DNA of 64,000 nt, from positions 1 to 64,000 of the forward strand of contig JALOON010000018.1 in NCBI GenBank assembly GCA_025454405.1, given 5' to 3'. Both the position numbers and the translations under genes were made by a program. Source of the stretch: Oscillatoriaceae cyanobacterium Prado104. Lineage in GTDB: Bacteria > Cyanobacteriota > Cyanobacteriia > Cyanobacteriales > Microcoleaceae. Within the stretch, counting starts at the first letter, position 1. Each line of letters starts with the position of its first letter. Below the pieces are notes generated by a model. The model was not told the DNA's origin. It searched no databases and was given only the letters and a program-made list of their open reading frames with translations. This document shows, in pieces, positions 55,348 through 63,976 of this stretch.

Positions 55348-56093
55348 GCAGTCAGGATAGTATTAACGATCGGCAGTGTTATTTTTTTAAATTTGGATTG
55401 CTGGTAACAGGAGAAACTGAAGCGGAACACCTTCCCAAGTTATTTAGAAGTTTGATGGGATTGGGTATTTGCAGTTTTGAAGTTATTCGGAAGGTTGAAC
55501 AACTCGGATTAAGGATTTCAAACAAGAAACTTAAAGTGGTGGGAACAGATAAAAAAATACCCGATCGAGACGCTGAAAGAATTGGATTCCCGGCCAGAGA
55601 ATACTTAAATGCTCCATGTACTTATGTGATACTGTTGGATGACTTGGAACACGATAGAGCCAGCCAAGCACAACAAATATTCGAGCGCTACAGAAAGATT
55701 TTCGATACTATTTTGAGCAACAACAAATATCGCGCTTCCGTTCATTTTTTAGTAAATATGCTAGAAGCATACTACTTCGCTGATGCCGATACCGTCAACG
55801 CAGTATTGGGAACCAGTTTACAGGATTATGAAAGAGATGTGGAAACAATTCGCCATCCCAAAAACGATATCAAAAATATTTATTTTGGATTTGATGAAAA
55901 GGTGCATGGGGGTCTGATTTTGAAAAACATAGATGTGGAAAAAGTTTTATCTAATCCCGATACTTGTGCTTCTTTAAGAACATTATTCGCATGGTGTTTG
56001 AAGGCTTTGATGATGGAAACATCTACGGATAAGTATCAGCTTCTAAGTGGGAAATTAAGTGACATCACAAAAGCACAATTGGACAATCTATAA
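55344..56093 (+). CDS. DUF4276 (Toprim-like) protein, putative effector nuclease
   Basis: 249 residues. LLVTGETEAEHLPKLFRSLM has the invariant Glu (GxTE) of Toprim-like folds, and TYVILLDDLEHDRASQAQQI has the Asp pair. HFLVNMLEAYYFADADTVNA is typical of DUF4276, where a third acidic site follows. The family pairs with AAA ATPases and is predicted to cut nucleic acid. Its ATG lies within the ATPase stop (ATGA), so the two are made together. It may be the effector of an abortive-infection-like system; biochemical activity is inference. Confidence 0.85.
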   Translation: MSSQDSINDRQCYFFKFGLLVTGETEAEHLPKLFRSLMGLGICSFEVIRKVEQLGLRISNKKLKVVGTDKKIPDRDAERIGFPAREYLNAPCTYVILLDDLEHDRASQAQQIFERYRKIFDTILSNNKYRASVHFLVNMLEAYYFADADTVNAVLGTSLQDYERDVETIRHPKNDIKNIYFGFDEKVHGGLILKNIDVEKVLSNPDTCASLRTLFAWCLKALMMETSTDKYQLLSGKLSDITKAQLDNL

Positions 56094-56285
56094 TTTTTGG
56101 GGCTTGCGGTAAGCTTTTTGTCGATCGAACCAATTGCAACCCAACAGCAGGAAGCTAAAGAATACTTAGTACCTCACCATCAAAGTGATATCAAATACAT
56201 AATAGCAATCCTTCTCTAGAAAGACGCAACTACACGGTTGCTTATCTAGATTTGTAAGAATTGATGGCTTTTAAAAACCAGATTT

Positions 56286-57152
56286 ATGAAAATTCACCAT
56301 CTCAATTGCGGGTGCATGTGTCCGATCGGCGGCGCGCTGTTCGATGGCTTCAGCCGCGGTTTGAAGGCGCATCTAGTTTGCCACTGTTTGCTAGTTGAAA
56401 CAAATCGAGGACTCGTTCTCGTAGATACCGGCTTCGGTACGCGAGATATCCAGTCGCCTTATTCGCGACTCAGCCCGTTTTTCATTCATTTCAACGGCAT
56501 TCAATTCGATCGCCAATACACCGCAGTCGATCGAATTCAACAACTCGGATTTTCCCCCAAAGACGTGCGCCACATCGTCCTCACCCACCTCGATTTCGAC
56601 CATGCAGGCGGCTTGGAAGATTTCCCCGAAGCGACGGTACATGTAATGCAGGCAGAGATGGAGGGCGCGCGACACCCGCGAGGCTTCATCGGGCGGGGGC
56701 GCTACCGCGAAAAACAGTGGGACGAGGTGAAAAACTGGAAATTCTACGCGCCGGGGGGCGAGACGTGGTTTGGTTTTGAGGCGGTGAGGGACTTGGAAGG
56801 ACTGCCGCCGGAGATTTTGATAGTACCGCTTGCCGGTCACACGCGAGGCCATGCGGGAATTGCTATCGACACGCCGGATGGCTGGCTGCTGCACGCGGGA
56901 GACGCCTATTTTTACCGCCACGAGATGGATGCGACGGGGCGCTGCACGCCGGGTTTGCGGTTTTACCAGTGGATGATGGAAATCGATCGCGAGGCGAGGT
57001 TGTTCAATCAAAATCGGCTGCGGGCGCTATCGATCGATCGCGCCAATAACGTGCGTTTGTTTTGCAGTCACGATGCAGTCGAACTCAAAGCATTTACAGG
57101 AGAATTGAAGGGCGATCGAACAAACAAATCTCATCCCGTGGAAAGTTTCTAA
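56286..57152 (+). CDS. Metallo-beta-lactamase-fold hydrolase
   Basis: 288 residues. The MBL metal motif is VLTHLDFDHAGGLEDFP (HxxDxDH with H, D and H ligands), and GHTRGHAGIAI, HAGDAYFYRHEMD and FCSHDAVE carry further ligands. CxxLLVETNRGLVLVDTGFG opens the fold. The layout is like the AiiA/AhlD lactonase branch of the family, so lactone or ester hydrolysis is possible, but quorum quenching cannot be claimed. The gene has more HIP1 (gatcg) words than its neighbours. The last 43 bases have a decayed copy at 57861-57904. Confidence 0.88.
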   Translation: MKIHHLNCGCMCPIGGALFDGFSRGLKAHLVCHCLLVETNRGLVLVDTGFGTRDIQSPYSRLSPFFIHFNGIQFDRQYTAVDRIQQLGFSPKDVRHIVLTHLDFDHAGGLEDFPEATVHVMQAEMEGARHPRGFIGRGRYREKQWDEVKNWKFYAPGGETWFGFEAVRDLEGLPPEILIVPLAGHTRGHAGIAIDTPDGWLLHAGDAYFYRHEMDATGRCTPGLRFYQWMMEIDREARLFNQNRLRALSIDRANNVRLFCSHDAVELKAFTGELKGDRTNKSHPVESF

Positions 57153-57461
57153 CATTTTTTATTGTTTGGAAGATGTCTAATAGGTTCGTAGTGAGGACTT
57201 CAGTCCGCATAAAAGTCAGAGGACTTTAGTCCTCACTACAAACATAATTGTGTTTTTTTACCTCAGTTTTAAAGATGTAAGGTGCGCACTGCGCACCCGA
57301 CAAGCTGAAAGCGCGATCGAGACTTTTGCTGCTGGATAATTGATACCAAATCCGGGTTAGATATCCCCGTTATGACAGGGCGGTTGAAACCTGTGAGGGT
57401 GCAAAATCGAATGTGCTTCGCTAATTTCTAGCCTGGACGATCGAACGCGGGGGCAGAGTCC
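57153..57461. repeat. Intergenic repeats after the MBL gene
   Basis: In order: a gtagtgaggacttcagtcc / ggactttagtcctcactac inverted repeat (57187-57239), a gtaaggtgcgcactgcgcac palindrome (57272-57293), and one end (ataccaaatccggg, 57343) of the MITE family seen at 8884. No gene. Confidence 0.8.
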
Positions 57462-57794
57462 CTACAACGATCGATTGTCAACTGCTGTTACACCAATTTT
57501 ATCGATCGACTTAATCTCATGAATTCTTACTTGATACTCGCTATCTCCATCAACATGAGTCCCTTTAATTTTTTCCAATAAATCTTGCGCGTTCCAACCA
57601 ATAGGTTCCCCGTATTTGTACTCGTAATAAGTCAAATCCCACCACAAATTGCTACTGCGCAAAAAGTTTTCCCAGCGATAGGGATTGTCAAGCATATCAC
57701 GGGCAACAGCTTCTTGTGATTCGGCCTCAACAACCTTAAAATTGCTTTCTTCAACACCTTCATCGCAAACCGATGTAATTAAAAATAATGGCAT
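57462..57794 (-). CDS. Small cyanobacterial protein of unknown function
   Basis: 110 residues from ATG 57794, where GAGGTG sits six bases upstream; the frame is open to 57836, but that part has no ribosome site. It begins MPLFLITSVCDEGVEESNFK and contains EAESQEAVARDMLDNPYRWE, followed by a Trp/Tyr-rich middle. I recall similar proteins as conserved hypothetical genes in cyanobacteria. Cytoplasmic, with no recognisable domain. Confidence 0.7.
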   Translation of the reverse strand: MPLFLITSVCDEGVEESNFKVVEAESQEAVARDMLDNPYRWENFLRSSNLWWDLTYYEYKYGEPIGWNAQDLLEKIKGTHVDGDSEYQVRIHEIKSIDKIGVTAVDNRSL

Positions 57795-57860
57795 AATATT
57801 CACCTCGATTGGCGCGATCGTCCACAGAAGACACACTCAACAATTCATAAATTATAACAA

Positions 57861-57904
57861 CTATCGAACAAATAAATTTCATTCTGTCGAAAGTTTATAA
57901 CATC
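57861..57904 (+). pseudogene. Decayed copy of the 3' end of the MBL gene
   Basis: Aligned by eye with 57113-57156, 36 of 43 bases agree, including the stop region (aaagttt-n-taacat). The translation RTNKFHSVESL parallels RTNKSHPVESF of the hydrolase. It is separated from the parent by the small minus-strand gene and repeats. Confidence 0.65.
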
Positions 57905-57931
57905 TGAAATCTTGCAGCATTTTCAACAGAT

Positions 57932-57996
57932 ATGTAGGGGCGGGTTCGCCAACAGCCTTAAACGCAGCAAACAGGTTAAAAAAACCCGCCCCCACC
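57932..57996. repeat. Copy of the dispersed gcgggttcgcc...aacccgcc core
   Basis: tgtaggggcgggttcgccaa at 57932 and aaaaaacccgcccccaccc match the core of the element at 2335 and of the tandem repeats at 17841-18235. atcttgcag at 57908 and agattttgcag near 58020 may be its decayed terminal repeats. Confidence 0.8.
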
Positions 57997-58080
57997 CACA
58001 AAAAAATCCCAAAGACTCAAAGATTTTGCAGAATCGAAGGTCGATCGAACAACATCCCTATTTTGAGTTCACAATTACTT

Positions 58081-58287
58081 TTATCGGTGCGATCGCAGCC
58101 AAAAACAATATAACAGAGTCAACACCAACCATCCCGACACGCAACAAAACCCAGGAAACGTCACATAAATATCGGGTACAGACTGCGCGTTAACTTCAGT
58201 CAACATATCGATATGAGGTTGCACAAAGTTATCGTAAGCATTTTCTAAAGCTTCCCGTTGTTTGATTTTCTCTGTTTGGCTATCCAC
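58081..58287 (-). CDS. Small tail-anchored membrane protein
   Basis: 68 residues from GTG 58287 with GAGG six bases upstream. A charged helical N-terminus (QTEKIKQREALENAYDNFVQ) is followed by a single C-terminal membrane helix (PGFCCVSGWLVLTLLYCFWL) and RSHR at the very end, the layout of a tail-anchored protein. No family known. It is divergent from the NACHT gene, sharing a 162-bp promoter region; a functional link is possible but unproven. Confidence 0.55.
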   Translation of the reverse strand: MDSQTEKIKQREALENAYDNFVQPHIDMLTEVNAQSVPDIYVTFPGFCCVSGWLVLTLLYCFWLRSHR

Positions 58288-58449
58288 AATCCACCTCGTT
58301 TTTTAGCTTTGAGGTAAATTGTTTTTTTGGGCTTTTGCCCAATCAAGCCAGCCCCCAAAAATCTTGAAACCCTTGTATAGTGGGAGTTAGTGGTTTGGGC
58401 AAACCGCTTGGTTTGGGCGAGATGTCAGCTTGAGGGTAAAAATGCAGCG

Positions 58450-60843
58450 ATGGCACGAAAATACGGGAAAAACGAAACTACACTCACCAATGTCTTGAAA
58501 CTGGTTAAGGCATTACTCGCCTTAGCTGATGGAGAAATTGCCGTTCCGGGGGATAAGCTGAAAGCTGCGTTTAAGGTGGAATGGGTTAAGGAAAATGAGT
58601 TGCTGGTATCGGGTAAAGTTCAAGAAAAACGCAACAACAGAACCCAAACTGTTGAGAAAGGGATAACTAAGGAAGATTTATGGGCATTGGTAGAATGTGT
58701 GGGAGAAATGTTAGAACTTTCCCAGCCCAAGGATGGAGAGAAAGTAGATAATGCTGAGAGAAAAGCCAATGCAATCCAAGATATTATCGAGTGTTTGAAA
58801 GATTTAAATATACTTGACCCAAAACCTAGTGCAAAAAATCAAGGTTTTTGGAAATTTCACCTGAAGCTAAAACACCAAACCGCCGAAAAACAAGAGAATT
58901 TAAAAGTAATTAAGGAACGTTGGAAAATTAAAATTGGCTCTGTCACAGTAGAGACATCTCATGAAACAACGTTTGTATCGAAGGATAAACAACTAAACTG
59001 GCAAGAAATCTGCCGCCAAAACCTCGCCCAACAAAAGGAACTCACCACCAACTCCTTTACCAACGCCTGCGGGATGACACCGCAACTGGATGGGGTTTAT
59101 GTTCCCTTAGCAATTGTCGAACGCCAACAGCCCAAACCTGACTCAAGGAATCGGCCAGAAGACAAGGAAAAGGAAGCAGAAAAACTCATTCCCATTGCAG
59201 AAGAACGCTTTTTTGAGGATGTGTTGCGCCAAGGAAAAAGCGACATCAGTCAAGGGCGAAAAATTGCGATTATTGGCGAACCGGGTGCGGGGAAAACGAC
59301 GCGGTTGCAGAAGATTGCCGGTTGGATTTTAGAGCAAGATTTGGGATTGCCGGTTTGGATTGATTTAGCTGAATTAGGAGATCGAGATATCTGTCAGTTT
59401 TTGGAAAATGTGTGGTTGAGTCGGTGTCAGGGAGAAGTGACGCGCCGCGATTTAGAAGCGCAAATGAGTCGGGTTTGGTTGTTGCTGGATGGTGTGGATG
59501 AAATGACTCACACTCAAGGAATGCAGCAGTTAGCAAAGGATTTATTAAGGTCCTGGGTGCAGGCGGCGCGGGTGGTGGTGACTTGTCGGGTGAATGTTTG
59601 GGAGGCGGATAAAAATGCTTTTTCGGGGTTTGATGTGTTTCGCAATTTGGAGTTTAACGCGGAACAGGTGAGGGAATATATTCGCCGTTGGTTTGCACAG
59701 ATGGAGGATGCTGCGGCGGGGGAGAGTTTGGAAGCGGAGTTAGTAAAGTCGGAAAATTCCCGTCTCAAGGAGTTGATTCAAAATCCATTGCGGTTGTGGA
59801 TGTTGTGTCAAATTTGGCATTCGAGAAAGGGAACTTTACCGGATACTCAGGCTAAATTATATGCAAGTTTTATTAAGTATATCTATCGCTGGAAAGAGCA
59901 ATTTATCAAAAACTACGCTAAACTCTGCGGAAAAACTCAGAGTCAGTGTCAGGAACTTTTACATCAAGGGTTAGGAGAATTAGCGAAAGCTGCAATTGAT
60001 GGCAAATCCAGTCGTTTTCGCTTGTCCTATCGGTTGGTGAGTGAGTATTTGGGCGATCGCAGCGAGGAAACGTCATTATTATCATTAGCGTTATCTCTAG
60101 GATGGTTGAATCGGGTTGGCATCGATTTTGATGAACTTGAAGAACCTGTATATGCGTTTTATCATGGGACGTTTCAGGAGTATTTTGCGGCGTTGGCGGT
60201 GGAGGATTGGGATTATTTTTTACCTCGGAATCATGTTATTTTTCCGGTGGTGGGGAAGGAGTATCGGATTTTTGCAGCGCAGTGGAAGCAGGTGATTTTG
60301 CTGTGGTTGGGGCGTGAGGATGTAGGGAAGGAGGAGAAGGAAGGGTTTATTAAAGCGTTGGTTGAGTTTGATGATGGGTGCGGGTATGTGTATAAATTGC
60401 GGGCGTATTTTTTAGCGGCTGCGGGGATTGCTGAGTTTAAAGCTTGTAGTCTTGCTGATGAGATTGTTCGGCAGATTGTTAAGGTGGGGTTTGGTTATTT
60501 TGATGACCTAAAATCGCATAGTTGGACAATTACTACCCCAATGGCCGAGAGAATAAGAGAAACACTAAAAGAGACGGATAGGGGAAGGGCTATCTCTCAG
60601 TTGATCGAGTTAATCCGTATTTCTCAGTATGAAGATACTCGGAGACAAGTCGCATATTGCTTAGGACAAATAGACAAAACTAATCCAGTTGCAATCGATA
60701 CTTTGGTGGAGTTAGTCCGCAATTCAAGTAATAAAACTACTCGCTGGGAAGCGGCGTATAGTTTAGGTACAATAGATAGATATAACCCTGTTGCGATTTC
60801 GGCTTTAATCGAGTTAAGCTGTGTTGAGAGCGGAAATTATTAG
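58450..60843 (+). CDS. NACHT-domain STAND ATPase (NLR-like), truncated in its HEAT array
   Basis: 797 residues from ATG 58450 (GAGGG 13 bases upstream; frame open from 58390). Residues 1-230 are an effector-associated region of the cyanobacterial NACHT type (KNETTLTNVLKLVKALLALA, GITKEDLWALVECVGEMLEL, NSFTNACGMTP). NACHT follows: Walker A GEPGAGKTT (276-284), Walker B VWLLLDGVDEM (about 343-353), TCRVNVWE sensor, QNPLRLWMLCQIW, and YAFYHGTFQEYFAALAV. The last 100 residues are HEAT repeats of 34 residues that end abruptly at TAG 60841. The next open frame continues the same frame and the same repeats. Such proteins are phage-sensing immune ATPases. The break is probably a nonsense mutation. 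Confidence 0.9.
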   Translation: MARKYGKNETTLTNVLKLVKALLALADGEIAVPGDKLKAAFKVEWVKENELLVSGKVQEKRNNRTQTVEKGITKEDLWALVECVGEMLELSQPKDGEKVDNAERKANAIQDIIECLKDLNILDPKPSAKNQGFWKFHLKLKHQTAEKQENLKVIKERWKIKIGSVTVETSHETTFVSKDKQLNWQEICRQNLAQQKELTTNSFTNACGMTPQLDGVYVPLAIVERQQPKPDSRNRPEDKEKEAEKLIPIAEERFFEDVLRQGKSDISQGRKIAIIGEPGAGKTTRLQKIAGWILEQDLGLPVWIDLAELGDRDICQFLENVWLSRCQGEVTRRDLEAQMSRVWLLLDGVDEMTHTQGMQQLAKDLLRSWVQAARVVVTCRVNVWEADKNAFSGFDVFRNLEFNAEQVREYIRRWFAQMEDAAAGESLEAELVKSENSRLKELIQNPLRLWMLCQIWHSRKGTLPDTQAKLYASFIKYIYRWKEQFIKNYAKLCGKTQSQCQELLHQGLGELAKAAIDGKSSRFRLSYRLVSEYLGDRSEETSLLSLALSLGWLNRVGIDFDELEEPVYAFYHGTFQEYFAALAVEDWDYFLPRNHVIFPVVGKEYRIFAAQWKQVILLWLGREDVGKEEKEGFIKALVEFDDGCGYVYKLRAYFLAAAGIAEFKACSLADEIVRQIVKVGFGYFDDLKSHSWTITTPMAERIRETLKETDRGRAISQLIELIRISQYEDTRRQVAYCLGQIDKTNPVAIDTLVELVRNSSNKTTRWEAAYSLGTIDRYNPVAISALIELSCVESGNY

Positions 60844-60858
60844 ATATGAGGTATATTG

Positions 60859-62565
60859 ATGGCACAACTGAGTCATAGTTTAGAAAATTTAGAAGAAATA
60901 GGCAAAGACAACCCATTAGCTATCTCTGCTGTCGTCAAGTTAATGGCTTCCTCTCAGCAGGAACATACCTATTGGATGCTAGCAGATTACTTAGGAAAAA
61001 TAGCAACCAATAAATCAGAAGCTATTTCTGCTTTAGTCAACTTAATCGGTAGTTCTCAGAATGAAACTACTCAGTTAAAAGCGGCAACTAGCTTAGGGAA
61101 AATAGAAAAAAATAACTCTGTTGCGATCGAAACTTTAGTCAATTTAATCCGTAATCGTCCGATTTCAAGGATCTGGTTGCAAGCGGTACATAGCTTAGCT
61201 GAAATAGGTAAAGATAACCAAAGTGCGATCGAAACTTTGAGCGAGACTTTAGTCAAGTTAATCAGCGGTTCTGAAAATCACAACGATCTCCATAGAAATG
61301 CCTTTTTTATCTTACGTAAAATAGGCAAATACAACCCAACTGCCATAATCGAATCTCTAGTCGAAATAATGAATAATACTCATAATGAGTTAAAGCTGCG
61401 TAGCAGCTTATCCTGCTTAGGAGATATAGGCAAGGGTAACCAAGTTGCGATCGCTGCTTTAGTCCAGTTAATCGGCAATTCAGGTAATGAAGATACCCGG
61501 AGACAAGCAGCAGATAGCTTAGGGGCAATAGACCAAGATAACCCAGTTGCGATATCGGTTTTAGTCGAGTTAATCAATACTTCCCAGGATGAATCTATTC
61601 AGTGGCAAGCAGCAGATAGCTTAGGGAAAATAAGCAAAGATAACCCAGTTGCGATATCGGCTTTAGCTGAGTTAATCAATACTTCTCAGGATGAATTTAT
61701 TCGGTGGCAAGCAGCAGATAGCTTAGGGAAAATAGACAAAAATAACCCGGTTGCTATCCAAGTTTTCGTAAAGTTAATTAAGACTTCTAAAGACAAAAAC
61801 TTGATCCCGATATGTGTGAAAAGCTTAGAATCAATAAGCAAAGACAACTCAGAAGTAATCGCCACTTTAGTCGAGTTAATCCGCAATTCAGGTGATAAAT
61901 ATATCCGGATGCAAGTGCAAGATAGCTTAGGGAAAATCATGAAAGGTAAACACTTCACCACCGCAGTCTCAGGATTGAAGGATTGCCTAACTTCTGAAGT
62001 CTACGAAAACGATTTGGATCTATATAAAGACTGCTTTGAAATCATCTGGAACTGCGCGCAAAATCTGCCTTACCCAATTTTCTATCAAGCATGGCACCAT
62101 CAACTCACCACACCCCATCCAGAAGTCCCAGAAACAACAGGAGTCGGTTCAACCCCCTTCACGCAAAGCCTCAATTTAGCAGATTTACCCAAAATCCTTG
62201 AAGCCAGACTTGCAGAAACACAATTAATCGATTCAGTACAGCTAATTTGCATCGACACCAGCAAATTCATCGACCCCAATAACCCCGCCCCCGACATCTA
62301 CGAACAATTTCTCGACCAAAACTGTCCCGAAAGACTCAACGGCGAACCCGAAACCCTCTCCCAACTCAAATCCTACTGGAATCGACTCCGCCGCCACAGC
62401 CATAAACCCCCCATCCTCATCTTCTACGAACACCCCACATCCGCCACCGCCCAAGCTTTGAGCCCGACATTCCTCGAAGCCCTCACCCGCTTCGACGGTA
62501 CAATCTGTCTCATCTTACTTCAAACAGTCGCAAATTGGGTCAAAAGAGTTCATTTAGAGTCTTAA
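60859..62565 (+). CDS. HEAT-repeat sensor arm and C-terminal domain of the NACHT protein
   Basis: 568 residues from ATG 60859 (no good ribosome site), in the same frame as the NACHT gene and separated only by TAG-ATA-TGA and three codons. It consists of ten 34-residue HEAT-like repeats (pattern NPVAISALVELIxxSQDE, then QAADSLGKIxK), two of them almost identical at DNA level (61567 and 61669). The last 190 residues are an alpha/beta domain (LPYPIFYQAWHHQLT, SVQLICIDTSKFIDPNN, PPILIFYEHPTSA) that I recall at the ends of full-length cyanobacterial NACHT-HEAT proteins. Ligand sensing is its expected role. It could be made separately only by re-initiation. Confidence 0.85.
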   Translation: MAQLSHSLENLEEIGKDNPLAISAVVKLMASSQQEHTYWMLADYLGKIATNKSEAISALVNLIGSSQNETTQLKAATSLGKIEKNNSVAIETLVNLIRNRPISRIWLQAVHSLAEIGKDNQSAIETLSETLVKLISGSENHNDLHRNAFFILRKIGKYNPTAIIESLVEIMNNTHNELKLRSSLSCLGDIGKGNQVAIAALVQLIGNSGNEDTRRQAADSLGAIDQDNPVAISVLVELINTSQDESIQWQAADSLGKISKDNPVAISALAELINTSQDEFIRWQAADSLGKIDKNNPVAIQVFVKLIKTSKDKNLIPICVKSLESISKDNSEVIATLVELIRNSGDKYIRMQVQDSLGKIMKGKHFTTAVSGLKDCLTSEVYENDLDLYKDCFEIIWNCAQNLPYPIFYQAWHHQLTTPHPEVPETTGVGSTPFTQSLNLADLPKILEARLAETQLIDSVQLICIDTSKFIDPNNPAPDIYEQFLDQNCPERLNGEPETLSQLKSYWNRLRRHSHKPPILIFYEHPTSATAQALSPTFLEALTRFDGTICLILLQTVANWVKRVHLES

Positions 62566-62633
62566 GTTATAACAGTTTCAGACAAGCCCCTTTTTACAGC
62601 GCAAAATTTTAAACTATTAGGAGTAGAACTCGA

Positions 62634-62867
62634 TTGAACTTTGAAATTTTAGGAGAAATTCGTGACATTGAAACCATTGCCATTGGTCGATCGATTCGAG
62701 AACTCGATCGACTGCAAAAAATCTACGGTTCAGGACGCTGGCGCAAACTGAAAGGACTCACCACCATTCAACTTGAAGATGGGACAATATGCGAGGCCCA
62801 AATTCACTGGTACGAAGCGCATGGCATCGGCAAAAAAGAGATTAAGATCAAATATATTTTGGAGTAA
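62634..62867 (+). CDS. Small protein, first of a two-gene unit
   Basis: 77 residues from TTG 62634 with GGAG about 12 bases upstream. It reads MNFEILGEIRDIETIAIGRS and then IRELDRLQKIYGSGRWRKLK, followed by GLTTIQLEDGTICEAQIHWY. The basic middle and the EAQIHWYEAHG ending recall small basic proteins found next to toxin-antitoxin and defence genes in cyanobacteria. Five bases separate it from the next gene. Function unknown. Confidence 0.72.
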   Translation: MNFEILGEIRDIETIAIGRSIRELDRLQKIYGSGRWRKLKGLTTIQLEDGTICEAQIHWYEAHGIGKKEIKIKYILE

Positions 62868-62872
62868 AGGTT

Positions 62873-63085
62873 ATGAAATTTGTTGTTTGCATCAATAACC
62901 AAGACTATTCAGCTTCCTTAGAAGTCCGCAAAATTTATCAAGTTTTGCCCGACACTCAAGCTAACGCCCATCAAATGATTCGCGTCATTGATGAATCTGG
63001 AGAAGACTACTTATATCCAAGTCGTTATTTTATGCCAATTGAACTCTCAGAACCCCTGCAACAAGCTCTTGTTGCCTCAAATTAA
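62873..63085 (+). CDS. Small protein, second of a two-gene unit
   Basis: 70 residues, beginning MKFVVCINNQDYSASLEVRK. The part IYQVLPDTQANAHQMIRVID then ESGEDYLYPSRYFMPIELSE has the feel of a short SH3-like barrel. GGAG precedes the start by about nine bases (ttggagtaaaggttatg). It is co-transcribed with the gene at 62634. The pair could be a toxin-antitoxin-like module, but no catalytic motif supports this. Confidence 0.72.
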   Translation: MKFVVCINNQDYSASLEVRKIYQVLPDTQANAHQMIRVIDESGEDYLYPSRYFMPIELSEPLQQALVASN

Positions 63086-63098
63086 CGCATAAATACCA

Positions 63099-63168
63099 CA
63101 GAAACCGGGTTTTTCATTAATTAAAGGTTGGGATGTAGGATTCTCGCAAACAACCCGGTTTCCGATCG
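63099..63168. repeat. GAAACCGGGTT inverted repeat
   Basis: agaaaccgggttttt (63101) faces aacccggtttccg (63150) across about 35 bases. Same family as 11390-11453 and 28610-28643, and the likely end of the upstream transcript. Confidence 0.75.
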
Positions 63169-63214
63169 CCCGCAATTTGAGATAAAATATTGACAACCCT
63201 TAAGCGAAACGAAA

Positions 63215-63976
63215 ATGTCTAAAAAAAATCTTCTAGATGAAATTGCTAATTGCCACTATGCACGACAATGTTTAGAGAATTCTGGCACTGAGAATCCATG
63301 TCGTAAAATTGTTGAACATCAAAGTGAAATTGGCATAACCAAATTTCACGTTCCTGAACCGTGGAGTGGGAAAATAGAGGACGCACCTATTCTTTTTTTG
63401 AGTTCCAATCCATCAATTGGCTGTGATGAAGTCTATCCAAATTGGGATTGGTCATCGACAGAAGTGCACGATTATTTTAACAATCGTTTTGGAGGAGGAA
63501 ATAAAAACTGGATTCTTGGTGGCACAAGATCATTGCAAATAGATGGAACATATGGTCGTTCTACTCAATTTTGGGCAGCAGTTAGGAAACGTTCTATTGA
63601 ACTGCTTCAACGAGAAGTTACTCCAGGGTTAGATTATGCACTGACAGAAATAGTACATTGCAAATCTCGTGATGAAATTGGTGTAGAACAAGCGCAAGAG
63701 CAATGTGTTCAAGCGTATTTAAGAAAAATTTTAGAATTGGCAAAAGCAAGAGTAATAGTAGTTTTAGGAGTACGCGCAAAGCGGGTGATTCAAAGAGAAT
63801 TTGGAATCCCTACAGAAAGATTGCTGTCCGAACCTATTGAAATAGGTGGTCATCAAAGATTGTTTACATTTCTTCCTCACCCAAATGCGCGAGGCGATCG
63901 TTCTTTTGCCAAGTGTTTGCAAAATGGTGAACTTGAAAGGCTGCGGCGTGTTTTAGCGATAGAATCAATGACGTAG
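63215..63976 (+). CDS. Uracil-DNA-glycosylase-fold protein
   Basis: 253 residues. APILFLSSNPSIGCDEV takes the place of the GEAPG-type motif 1, and FTFLPHPNARGDRS that of the HPS motif near the C-terminus. VIVVLGVRAKRVIQREFGIP and LTEIVHCKSRDEIG are the inner strands of this superfamily. Some UDG-like family members lack glycosylase activity. It may therefore be a repair enzyme or a defence effector; location at the edge of the island is suggestive only. ATG 63215 has no clear Shine-Dalgarno. Low HIP1 content. Confidence 0.78.
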   Translation: MSKKNLLDEIANCHYARQCLENSGTENPCRKIVEHQSEIGITKFHVPEPWSGKIEDAPILFLSSNPSIGCDEVYPNWDWSSTEVHDYFNNRFGGGNKNWILGGTRSLQIDGTYGRSTQFWAAVRKRSIELLQREVTPGLDYALTEIVHCKSRDEIGVEQAQEQCVQAYLRKILELAKARVIVVLGVRAKRVIQREFGIPTERLLSEPIEIGGHQRLFTFLPHPNARGDRSFAKCLQNGELERLRRVLAIESMT

